From Desulfobacterales bacterium (GTDB taxonomy: Bacteria > Desulfobacterota > Desulfobacteria > Desulfobacterales > 4be13), in assembly GCA_029934695.1 (NCBI GenBank), contig JAOZLU010000046.1, forward strand, positions 5,003-22,225: a DNA stretch of 17,223 bases, written 5' to 3'. A program made the translations under genes and the position numbers. The notes below the pieces were generated by a model. It saw only the letters and a list, made by a program, of their open reading frames with translations. It made no database searches and was not told where the DNA came from. Below are positions 1 through 9,000 of the stretch, one piece after another (within the stretch, counting starts at the first letter, position 1; the number at the start of each line of letters is the position of its first letter).

Positions 1-206
1 AGCAGACAATACAATCCAGCTTGAATGCCCGGCCCGGATCGGCAGATCCGGGCCACATCTGCGGGATTTGCCAATCCCGCAGGAGCAGACAATACAATCC
101 AGCTTGAATGCCCGGCCCGGATCGGCAGATCCGGGCCATGTCTGCGGGATTTGTCAATCCCGCAGAGCAGGCGGTACAATCCCGCAGGAGCAGACGATAC
201 AAGCTT
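1..206. repeat. 83-bp tandem repeat with two hairpins per unit
   Basis: Two nearly complete units (1-83 and 84-165) differ at only about three bases. They are followed by shortened copies at 166-188 and 189-206, which keep the AGCAG...TACAAT start and, in the first, the CCCGCAGG end. Each unit holds two perfect 10-bp stems with 4-base loops: 31-40 with 45-54 (loop GGCA) and 59-68 with 73-82 (loop TGCC). The same pair recurs at 114-137 and 142-165. The repeat is cut by the window edge, so the array may extend upstream. It resembles REP/BIME-type intergenic palindrome clusters. No reading frame across it looks like a protein. Function unknown. Confidence 0.85.
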
Positions 207-278
207 AATTTATTTTATAACTCATTTCATATATTTTTGCAACAGTTTTAATTCTTTTGAGTGTAATTAAAATGGAAT

Positions 279-339
279 AAAAGTGAAAAACTGAAAGTTG
301 GAATGACTTTTCATTTTCAACTTTTCACTTTTCACTTTT
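279..339. repeat. AT-rich imperfect inverted repeat (possible terminator of an upstream gene)
   Basis: The arm 279-300 (AAAAGTGAAAA then AAAGTTG) pairs with 318-339 (CAACTTTT then TTTTCACTTTT). 18 of 22 positions are complementary, with a block of four mismatches in the middle and a 17-base loop. A T-run follows (336-342), so transcription arriving from the left could end here. The A/T-rich stem and long loop make it a weak intrinsic terminator, and a small mobile palindrome is equally possible. Confidence 0.4.
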
Positions 340-356
340 TTTATATTACTGAAAGT

Positions 357-385
357 TTGACATTGAAGGATAAAACGGTTAATAT
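357..385 (+). promoter_or_regulatory. Candidate sigma70 promoter for the OleC-like gene
   Basis: A perfect -35 box TTGACA (357-362) is followed after exactly 17 bases by TAATAT (380-385), which keeps the first two and last two bases of the -10 consensus. Transcription would begin near 392 and leave a leader of about 208 bases before the start codon at 600. The leader holds a 7-bp inverted repeat (ATATCCG 430-436 with CGGATAT 472-478), but I recognise no known riboswitch. The call rests on consensus match only. Confidence 0.4.
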
Positions 386-599
386 TTGGTTTATGTCACT
401 TATCATCATCAGGTTGGAAATGGCTGGAAATATCCGCTCAGACTGACGGTTCGGCTTTGGAACAGCCCTGTCGGATATGCTGTTTTGGAAATGCAACTGG
501 CCGCCTGAACTTGGGGCTGCGATTTTTTCCGATCTGCTGATCATTTGTCAGCCTGTGACCAATATGATCACTGCTCAATGACCAAAGGAAGATTCTTCA
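386..599 (+). other. Gene-free leader region upstream of the OleC-like gene
   Basis: I see no convincing gene here on either strand. The short open frame on the minus strand (341-544) has no good ribosome binding site and no recognisable domain. The stretch ends with a usable Shine-Dalgarno sequence, AAAGGAAG at 584-591, about 8 bases before the ATG at 600. That site supports the long N-terminal form of the ligase. A weak inverted repeat (430-436 with 472-478) could fold in the transcript. Confidence 0.4.
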
Positions 600-2471
600 A
601 TGAATGATTTCGACCAGACAAAAGCGGATAATGCTTCGGCAAAAGGCGACAGTATTTTGACAGAAAATGACATCGCTTCGGCAGAAAACGACGGCATTCC
701 AGAAGAAAGCAAGATCGTTTCGTCAGAAAACGGTATTTCAGCAGAAAACGGCAGCATTTCGGCAGAAAACGACGATATTTCGGCAGAAGACGATATTTTT
801 TTTGCAAAAGACGATATTTTTTCGGAAAAAAATGATGACAGTTTATTAAATATTTCAAATCTTATGAAAAAAAACGTCGAAATGCAGCCATATAAAAAAG
901 CTGTGATCTATCCCGCGGGCTGGGATGAAAAAGGCCGTATTGCCTATACCCATCTCACCTTTATGCAACTGGATCAGGAATCTGATTATATGGCCCACGG
1001 TCTGGAAAATGCCGGGATCACACGCGGCACCAGAACCATTCTGATGGTCAGGCCCAGCCTGGATTTTTTTGCCCTGACGTACGCGCTTTTCAAGGTTGGC
1101 GCCGTCCCGGTGATTGTTGATCCCGGCATGGGAACGCGCCGTATGGTCCACTGCCTCAGAGAAAGCAGAGCAGAGGCTTTTATCGGCATCCCCATTGCCC
1201 ATGCCCTCCGAAAATTTTATCCGGGATGCTTTAAGACTTTGAAAACATGGATAACAGTGGGCAGGCGATGGTTCTGGGGAGGGCTTACGTTGGATCATAT
1301 CCGTCAGACCCTGTGGGAAGCCTATCCCGTGGCACCGACCACGCGGGATGAGACGGCTGCAATCCTTTTTACCACTGGCAGCACAGGCCCCCCTAAGGGC
1401 GTGATTTATACGCATGGCATGTTTGATGCCCAGATCCGCTCCATAAAAACCCATTTTAATATCGCTCCGGGTGAAATTGATCTTCCCACATTCCCCCTTT
1501 TTGCCCTGTTTGATCCTGCCCTGGGAATGAGCGCTGTGATACCGGACATGGACCCCACAAAGCCTGCCTATGTGGAACCTGAAAAGATCATAGAGGCCAT
1601 TTTGAACCAGGGGGTCACGAATATGTTCGCCTCACCTGCCCTGCTGAACCGTGTCGGCGGCTATGGCAAAGAGATGGACATAAAACTGCCGTCCCTGAAA
1701 AGGGTTATTTCTGCGGGCGCGCCGGTGTCGGCTTCCAATATTGAACAGTTTGCCTCCATGTTGCCTGAAGATGCTGAAATTCATACTCCCTACGGTGCGA
1801 CTGAGGCCATGCCTGTCCTGTCCATTGGGAGCGATGAGATACTCCGTCAAACCAGGCAATTCTCTGAGCAGGGATATGGTATGTGCGTGGGGCGTCCTGT
1901 GAATGACATAGAGGTGTGCATCATAAAAATCAGTGATGATCCCATTGAGCAATGGTCCGATGACCTTATTGTTCCGGATGGTGATATTGGTGAAATAACG
2001 GTTAGAGGTGATCTGGTGAACAGGCGGTATTTTGAAAAACCCAAATCAGATGCCCTCGCCAAAATCCGGGAAGGTGATGATATCTGGCACAGAATGGGAG
2101 ACCTCGGGTGGAAGGATAATAAGGGCAGAATATGGTTCTGCGGCCGTAAAAACCATCGTGTGATAACAGAAAAAGGGCCGCTTTTCACAATTCCCTGTGA
2201 GTCCATCTTTAACAACCATGAGGCGGTATTTCGGAGTGCGCTTGTGGGCATCGGCGATTCCCCAAACCAAAAACCCATCATCTGCATTGAACTGAAAAAG
2301 GATGGAAGAAAAATCAACAAAAATGAAATCAAAAAAGAACTTCTCAATCTTTCGGCCCGCCATGTAATGACAGAGGAAATAAAAACAGTATTGTTTCACA
2401 AATCATTTCCTGTGGATGTTCGTCATAACTCAAAGATATTCAGGGAAAAACTGGTGGTATGGGCGAAATAG
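600..2471 (+). CDS. OleC-like AMP-dependent acyl ligase (olefin/beta-lactone synthetase type) with repetitive N-terminal extension
   Basis: This is an adenylate-forming enzyme (ANL superfamily) of 623 residues. Visible motifs are the phosphate-binding loop TTGSTGPPKG (258-267), YGATE (398-402), HRMGDLGW with the ribose-binding Asp at 501, the hinge region GRKNHRV (515-521), and the C-terminal RHNSKIFREKL with the probable catalytic Lys at 612. The segment near residues 110-180, including PSLDFFALTYALFKVGAVP, and the RHNxKIFREKL ending are typical of OleC. OleC converts ATP plus a beta-hydroxy acid to a beta-lactone during long-chain olefin synthesis. Related fatty acid-CoA ligases cannot be excluded. 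OleC proteins are about 550 residues. The excess lies in residues 1-82, an acidic SAEND-type repeat. An internal Met at 89 would give 535 residues but lacks a Shine-Dalgarno sequence, whereas ATG 600 has one, so I keep the long start. No oleA, oleB or oleD lies in the window. Confidence 0.85.
   Translation: MNDFDQTKADNASAKGDSILTENDIASAENDGIPEESKIVSSENGISAENGSISAENDDISAEDDIFFAKDDIFSEKNDDSLLNISNLMKKNVEMQPYKKAVIYPAGWDEKGRIAYTHLTFMQLDQESDYMAHGLENAGITRGTRTILMVRPSLDFFALTYALFKVGAVPVIVDPGMGTRRMVHCLRESRAEAFIGIPIAHALRKFYPGCFKTLKTWITVGRRWFWGGLTLDHIRQTLWEAYPVAPTTRDETAAILFTTGSTGPPKGVIYTHGMFDAQIRSIKTHFNIAPGEIDLPTFPLFALFDPALGMSAVIPDMDPTKPAYVEPEKIIEAILNQGVTNMFASPALLNRVGGYGKEMDIKLPSLKRVISAGAPVSASNIEQFASMLPEDAEIHTPYGATEAMPVLSIGSDEILRQTRQFSEQGYGMCVGRPVNDIEVCIIKISDDPIEQWSDDLIVPDGDIGEITVRGDLVNRRYFEKPKSDALAKIREGDDIWHRMGDLGWKDNKGRIWFCGRKNHRVITEKGPLFTIPCESIFNNHEAVFRSALVGIGDSPNQKPIICIELKKDGRKINKNEIKKELLNLSARHVMTEEIKTVLFHKSFPVDVRHNSKIFREKLVVWAK
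640..835 (+). repeat. Degenerate ~21-24-bp coding repeat in the 5' end of the OleC-like gene
   Basis: About eight to nine imperfect copies of a unit built on GCAGAAAACGACGATATTTCG follow each other. They encode acidic peptides of the form SAENDDI, SAENGSI and SAEDDIF at about residues 20-80. Spacing stays in multiples of three (mostly 21 or 24 bp), so the frame is kept. Later copies drift to T-rich and A-rich versions (ATATTTTTT). The stretch lies just before the point where similarity to OleC begins. It is probably a short-repeat expansion at the start of the gene and is likely disordered in the protein. Confidence 0.75.
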
Positions 2472-2543
2472 CAGACAGCGGTATCGGCAAACCTGATATT
2501 GTTTTCCTGAACCTGAGCGAGGCAGACAGGTGCTCAAAAAGCT

Positions 2544-2615
2544 GATCCCGTTTTTGTCTTGATTATTTTGTAACTGGCTGATTTTTAAAAAAATAGGCTG
2601 AACAAAAACGGGATC
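2544..2615. repeat. 14-bp perfect inverted repeat, possible terminator or small palindromic element
   Basis: GATCCCGTTTTTGT (2544-2557) is perfectly complementary to ACAAAAACGGGATC (2602-2615), with 44 bases between the arms. It lies 73 bases after the stop codon of the OleC-like gene. The long spacer and the lack of a T-run after the second arm argue against a simple intrinsic terminator. The arms could be ends of a tiny non-autonomous element. No flanking target duplication is evident to me. Confidence 0.55.
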
Positions 2616-2689
2616 ACAGTTGACAACTCTGTCTGTGACATTTTCATACATGCATCTGATCAGAGAAAAAAGCATGTTCCACCGGTAAG

Positions 2690-2725
2690 AAAGCCACATC
2701 TGCCATTAAAGCCACATCTGCCATT
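2690..2725. repeat. 18-bp perfect tandem duplication
   Basis: AAAGCCACATCTGCCATT occurs at 2690-2707 and again directly at 2708-2725 without mismatch. It lies in non-coding DNA, and no function is apparent. Confidence 0.85.
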
Positions 2726-2874
2726 CCGGGACCGATCCTGACATTTTGTCAGTCCGCCACTGTAATCCTGCGTTTATTTCCGGGGAGACCAAAGAAAAGA
2801 TTGTCCAGCCTGTAATTCCCGTGGATCAGACCGACTGCTTTATCTGTCAGCCTGAGAGTTCGGCAATTATTTGA

Positions 2875-2904
2875 TTGCAATTTTGAGATCAAACAGTGTA
2901 TTAT
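2875..2904 (+). promoter_or_regulatory. Candidate promoter for the giant surface protein gene
   Basis: TTGCAA (2875-2880) and TATTAT (2899-2904) are separated by 18 bases, in a region that turns strongly AT-rich. It would give a leader of about 105 bases that includes the 28-bp tandem duplication. AT-rich DNA yields such matches easily, so this is tentative. Confidence 0.3.
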
Positions 2905-2946
2905 AAAATTTTATTTGGTGATATATTATTATTTTTTGTTAAAAAA

Positions 2947-3002
2947 ACAGACAGATATGATTTAATTTATTCAAACAGACAGATATGATTTAATTTATTC
3001 AA
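2947..3002 (+). repeat. 28-bp perfect tandem duplication abutting the ribosome binding site
   Basis: ACAGACAGATATGATTTAAT plus TTATTCAA (2947-2974) is repeated exactly at 2975-3002. The second copy ends where the Shine-Dalgarno AAGGAG (3003-3008) of the giant gene begins, nine bases before its ATG. The duplication lies in the 5' leader or promoter-proximal region and could change expression if copy number varies. Confidence 0.9.
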
Positions 3003-3017
3003 AAGGAGCTGAACACA

Positions 3018-6000
3018 ATGAAAAATGCCTTAAAAACGGTAAGACCTTGTTGGATGACAATGCTTTTCTGCGCTGTTCTTTTTTTGTATGCGTCAGGTGC
3101 TGCCGCGGCAATAGAGATCACAGAGCCAAATTCGGGCAATGATGATATAACCGATAAATCCAGTATATCATTAAGCGGAACCTGTACAGAAGATATAAAT
3201 GATATTAATGTCAACGGCTCTGAGGTGGTAAACCATATTTCAGGTAGCACAAGCTGGTCTTACATTGCTGAATTACAGCCAGGCCCTAATATGCTTATTG
3301 TAAATGCATCCGGTGATGAAATTGCCGAAGATTCGATCACCATTACCTATCATCCGTCGCCTGCCAAAACCGAGATTACCACAGAGGGGGGTGAAGATTA
3401 TACGACCGACAATCCTGATGTGACATTGGATGGAACCTGCCCGGAATACACAGCCGGTGTTTATATCAACGGATCGTCAGATGGCGTAAGTTATACCCCT
3501 GGGGAAACTGCCTGGAGCTATTCCGGAACATTGCAGGAAGGAGCCAACCCTTTTACTGCGGTCTCCAAAGATTCGGGCGGAACTGACATTTCCGAAGATT
3601 CGATCACCATTACCTGTCAGTTGCCGAACCTGACCCCGCCGGTCTCTTATGTGATATCCGCACCTGAATACACGAGTGCCCCCATGTCCCTGACGTGGGA
3701 GGCATCTGACGGTGAGGGCGGCTCCGGCGTGGCATCAGCCACCCTCTGGTACAAAAAGGAAAATGACGGTACATGGACCGACACAGGACAGACATCCCCG
3801 GGAGAGTCCGGAACATTCACCTTCACCCCGGCTGACGGGGAGGGAAGCTATTATTTCGCAACCCGCTCAACTGATAATGACAACAATCAGGAGGACGAAC
3901 CCACAGGCGACGGGGATGTCCGTTCCGTTTATGATATAACCCCTCCCGGTCCCCCGGTCGTGACCACCAATGCCGGAGAGGATTTCTCCACAGACACCCC
4001 CTCTGTGACATTGGAGGGAACAACCCCGACCACAGTTCACATCTATGTCAACGGCCTCAACCGGAACGTGACATACCAGGCCGGCACGACCATCTGGTCA
4101 TATACCGGGGACCTGACGGAAGGCCCCAACCTGTTCATCATCTCCTCCGCGGACGCGGCCGGCAACATGAGTGAGACCTCGATCACTGTCGAATACAGGA
4201 CAGACCTGACCCCGCCGGTCTCTTATGTGATATCCGCACCTGAATACACGAGTGCCCCCATGTCCCTGACGTGGGAGGCATCTGACGGTGAGGGCGGCTC
4301 CGGCGTGGCATCAGCCACCCTCTGGTACAAAAAGGAAAATGACGGTACATGGACCGACACAGGACAGACATCCCCGGGAGAGTCCGGAACATTCACCTTC
4401 ACCCCGGCTGACGGGGAGGGAAGCTATTATTTCGCAACCCGCTCAACTGATAATGACAACAATCAGGAGGACGAACCCACAGGCGACGGGGATGTCCGTT
4501 CCGTTTATGATATAACCCCTCCCGGTCCCCCGGTCGTGACCACCAATGCCGGAGAGGATTTCTCCACAGACACCCCCTCTGTGACATTGGAGGGAACAAC
4601 CCCGACCACAGTTCACATCTATGTCAACGGCCTCAACCGGAACGTGACATACCAGGCCGGCACGACCATCTGGTCATATACCGGGGACCTGACGGAAGGC
4701 CCCAACCTGTTCATCATCTCCTCCGCGGACGCGGCCGGCAACATGAGTGAGACCTCGATCACTGTCGAATACAGGACAGACCTGACCCCGCCGGTCTCTT
4801 ATGTGATATCCGCACCTGAATACACGAGTGCCCCCATGTCCCTGACGTGGGAGGCATCTGACGGTGAGGGCGGCTCCGGCGTGGCATCAGCCACCCTCTG
4901 GTACAAAAAGGAAAATGACGGTACATGGACCGACACAGGACAGACATCCCCGGGAGAGTCCGGAACATTCACCTTCACCCCGGCTGACGGGGAGGGAAGC
5001 TATTATTTCGCAACCCGCTCAACTGATAATGACAACAATCAGGAGGACGAACCCACAGGCGACGGGGATGTCCGTTCCGTTTATGATATAACCCCTCCCG
5101 GTCCCCCGGTCGTGACCACCAATGCCGGAGAGGATTTCTCCACAGACACCCCCTCTGTGACATTGGAGGGAACAACCCCGACCACAGTTCACATCTATGT
5201 CAACAATTCCGAGGAAGGCGTGACATACCAGGCCGGCATGGTCAACTGGTCATACACTGGCGGACTGGGCAAGGGACCCAACCCATTCACCATCAAGTCA
5301 GAGGACGCGGCCGGCAACATGAGCGATGAGACATCCATAACGATAACCTCGGAGGATACAGAACCGCCGACATCCGAGGTGACCCAGGCCCCGGCTTATG
5401 GGAACAGCGAACTCTCCATATCTTGGACAGCTTCGGACAACCTGAATGTGGCCTCCACCGAACTCTGGTACAACAAGGAATCCGGAGGTGTATGGACAGG
5501 CACCAGCCTCACCCTTTCAGGAACTGCCGGGACATTCAGATTCACCCCCGCGGACGGCGACGGAACCTATTTTTTCGCCACCCGCGCCACAGACAATGCT
5601 GGCAATGAAGAAGCAGCGATTGCAGGTGACGGGGATGCCAGCACGGTTTACGATACTGCACCGCCGAATTCCCCGGTGATTAATGAGGTGTATTCAATTG
5701 CCGGTGCCTCCGTAACCCTGACCGGAACCTGTGACCCTGGCGACACTGCTGTTATTCACGTCAACGGATCCCCTGATGACGTAGCTTACAGCGCAGGTCA
5801 GGCATCCTGGTCTTACTCCGGCAAACTGTCCCTGGGTGACAATATGTTTATTGCCATTGCCAAAGACGCAGCCGGCAATGAAAGCCCTCAGGACTCAATC
5901 ACTGTTCCATATCAGCCCCAGGAAGAGGACAGCACACCGCCGTCTTCGGAAGTGACAACGGCTCCGGCTTACGGGAATGGCCCTCTGTCCATAGCGTGGG

Positions 6001-9000
6001 CAGCTTCGGACGACATCTCCGGTGTGGCATCCACCGAACTCTGGCATAAAAAAGGCGATTCCGGGGAATGGAAGAACACAGGTGCCTCACAGGCAGGAAA
6101 CAGCGGCACATTCACTTATACGCCTGATGGCGGAGACGACACTTATCATTTCGCCACCCGTTCCAGCGACAATGCCGGCAATGCAGAGACAGACCCGGCA
6201 GGCAGCGGAGATGCCAGCACGATCTATGATACCACGCCTCCGAATCCCCCGACCATTGATGAGGGATATTCCATTGCCGATGCTTCCGCAACCCTGACCG
6301 GAACCTGTTCAGAAGATACAGTTGCCATTTATGTCAACGGCATTACGAACGGCGTAAGCCATACAGCAGGCAGCACGTCCTGGAACTATGCTGCTTCATT
6401 GCAGGAAGGCGACAATGCTTTTAACGTAACCGCGGCAGATGCGGCCGGAAACCAAAGTGCCCAGGCAACCGTCATTATAACATATCAGCCGCCATCTGAG
6501 GTTGTGGGAATCAGGCTCGTGTGGGACCCTGTGAATGCCCGCCAGGACTTTCAATACTATGTGCTTTACTGGGGAACGAGTTCAAGGAATTATCCCTTTA
6601 ACAGCATTGACAACAGCGACGAGGTGACCAAAGACGGTGACACGGCTGTTATTGTCACGAATCTCATAAAAGACAGGATATATTATTTCGCGGTCAATGC
6701 AGTCTATGAGGGCGGGGAAAGCGAATATTCAAATGAGGCAGCGATCCCCTCAATCACTTTTCCGTCCCAGGATTTCGTGGTTGATGAGACAACCCGTCCC
6801 GAGGCTTATACAATCTCAGGAACCGCTGCGGAGCTTGCCAGCGTGGAAATTCTCGCAAACGACCTTTCCCTGGGAACAGCAGAATCATCCTCTGCCCAGA
6901 AAGGGGCATCCTGGTCAAAAGAGATTGACTTTACGGGCTTTCAAGACAGCGTAGTGAATTTGACTGCCGTATCAACCGGAGCAACCTCGAAGGCAGTCAG
7001 GGGAGCATACACTGAAACCAGCGATGAAACGCCTCCTGAATCCCAAGTTGTCAATGCCCCTGGAAATGAGAACGGCCCCATATCCATAGACTGGACAGCC
7101 TCGGATGACAGGAATACAGACTCAACCGCACTTTGGTATAAAAAAGGTGCTGACGGTGTATGGGCAGATACAGGACTTGATGCCCAGCCAGGCTCCGGCG
7201 GTACTTATGCTTACACGCCGAAACACGGAGACGGCGACTACTATTTTGCCACCCGCGCCGTGGATACTGCCGGCAATCAGGAAGCCGAACCCACAGGCAG
7301 CGGAGATGCTGTCACGCATTATGACACAACGCCGCCGGCTCTGCCTGTCATCACAACGAATCTGGGGAACACTTATTTGACCCGTGACCCCTCAATAACC
7401 TTGAACGGAACCTGTACAGACGACGTGGCCGCGATTTACATCAACAAGTCTGGAAAAAGCGTTGCATACAAAGCCGGTGAAAATACATGGACTTACACCG
7501 GCATATTGCAGGAGGGCGACAACATCTTCAGTGTCACCGCGGCGGATACGCTCGGCAATGTGAGCGACAAAACTTCAATCATTGTGACATATCAGCCGGT
7601 GCCCACGAATGAGGTCATGGGAGTCACTCTTGAATGGGATCCTGTCACCGCGCCTGATTTTGATCATTATGTGCTTTACTGGGGGGAAAGTTCAAGAGCG
7701 TATTCCTTTGACAGCGAGGATAACAGCGAAGATATAGTTGTAAACAGCGAGACATCCTACACGGTTACGAATCTTGAAAGGGGCAGAATATATTATTTTG
7801 GCGTCATGGCCGTTTATGCCCAGGAAGAAAGCGGATATTCAAATGAAGCCGCTATTCCTTCCATAACTTCTCCCCAGGACAATTTTATAGTTGACGGCGT
7901 CAGCGAGGCAGCCTACCCGCTTTCAGGAACAGCCGCAGAACTCGCGGCAGTTGAAATTTTTGCAAATGATATTTCATTGGGAACAATAACATCCTCAAGC
8001 GCACAGGAAGGGGCCAGGTGGTCAAAAAAGGTGGACTTCACATCTGTTGGCGAAGGTCAGATTGCCTTGACCGCCATATCCACCGGTGCCACATCAGACG
8101 GGGTCACAGGCCTGTATAATGCCGGCGAACTGGATGAAACGCCGCCTGTGTCAGACGCGACAGCATCCGAATATGTGAACGTCGCTTCGATACCTGTTGT
8201 ATGGACCGCGTGGGATGATATCTCCGGCGTGGCTGTCACCGAACTGTGGTATAAAAAAGAGTTTGATGGTGCATGGCAGGATACCGGACTTTTCCACCAG
8301 AAAGGCAACGGAGGCGTTTATATTTATCAGCCTGAGGAGGGAGACGGAACCTATTATTTCGCCACCCGGTCCGAGGATAATGCCGGCAACAGGGAAAGCA
8401 GGCCGGCAGGCAACGGTCAGACCAGTACAGTCTATGACGCGACAGTTCCGGAGCCGCCTGTCATCAATGAGTATTCAACAGATAATTCCTATGTAACCAT
8501 AACCGGAAGTTGCCCGGAAGATACCGTTGCAGTCTATGTCAATGGCTCCGCAGATGGCGTCATCCATACCCCGGGAAAAACCTCATGGAGTTATACAGGC
8601 AATCTGGAAGCTGCTGAAAACGCTTATGATGTTGATACCCGGGATGCCGCAGGCAATGTCAGTTCTGAAACGACAATTGTGATTCCACATCAGGACACAG
8701 CACCGCCACATTCAAGCGTTGTAAATGCCCCGGGCAGCGGAAACAAGGAATTATCCATAGAATGGACTGCCTCAGATTCCCAGTCCGATGTGGTTTCAAC
8801 CGAACTCTGGTATAAAAAAGGTGCTGACGGAACATGGGCCGACACCGGCCTCGAAGCCGAGGCAGGAACCGGAGGCATCTATGTTTACACACCTGAACAC
8901 GGAGACGGAACCTATTATTTTGCCACCCTTTCCACAGACGAAGCTGGAAATGCAGAGTCTGAACCCACGGGCAACGGTGATGCGAGTACAAATTATGATA

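Larger units (their letters stand above)
2472..3017. other. Intergenic region between the OleC-like gene and the giant gene
   Basis: These 546 bases hold no convincing gene on either strand. The minus-strand frames in it lack recognisable protein features. What can be seen is a 14-bp perfect inverted repeat (2544-2615), an 18-bp perfect tandem duplication (2690-2725), a small hairpin CTGACA-TTT-TGTCAG (2738-2752), an AT-rich promoter-like stretch from about 2870, and a 28-bp perfect tandem duplication (2947-3002) that runs to the ribosome binding site of the giant gene. Confidence 0.7.

Noticed and set aside
1..206. CRISPR array
   Set aside because: Units are contiguous with no unique spacers and contain long internal palindromes. 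There is no repeat-spacer pattern and no cas gene in the window.
25..270. Open frame of 81 codons on the + strand
   Set aside because: It runs across the palindromic 83-bp repeats, has repetitive content copied from them and no Shine-Dalgarno.
341..544. 67-codon open frame on the minus strand
   Set aside because: No recognisable motif, no good ribosome binding site, and it overlaps the candidate promoter and leader of the OleC-like gene.
855..1454. 199-codon open frame on the minus strand inside the OleC-like gene
   Set aside because: It is antisense to a gene with clear catalytic motifs; the translation is Arg/Gly/His-rich without domain features.
864..2471. Shorter ligase starting at the ATG at 864
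   Set aside because: The length would fit OleC better, but no Shine-Dalgarno precedes it, whereas AAAGGAAG sits at the right distance from ATG 600. Kept as an alternative only.
2544..2615. Insertion sequence remnant
   Set aside because: There is only a 14-bp inverted repeat with 44 bases between the arms, no transposase fragment and no clear target-site duplication.
3610..5175. Repeated sets of identical short open frames on both strands (75, 66-69 codons)
   Set aside because: They recur only because the underlying 576-bp coding unit is repeated; they are frame shadows of the giant gene.
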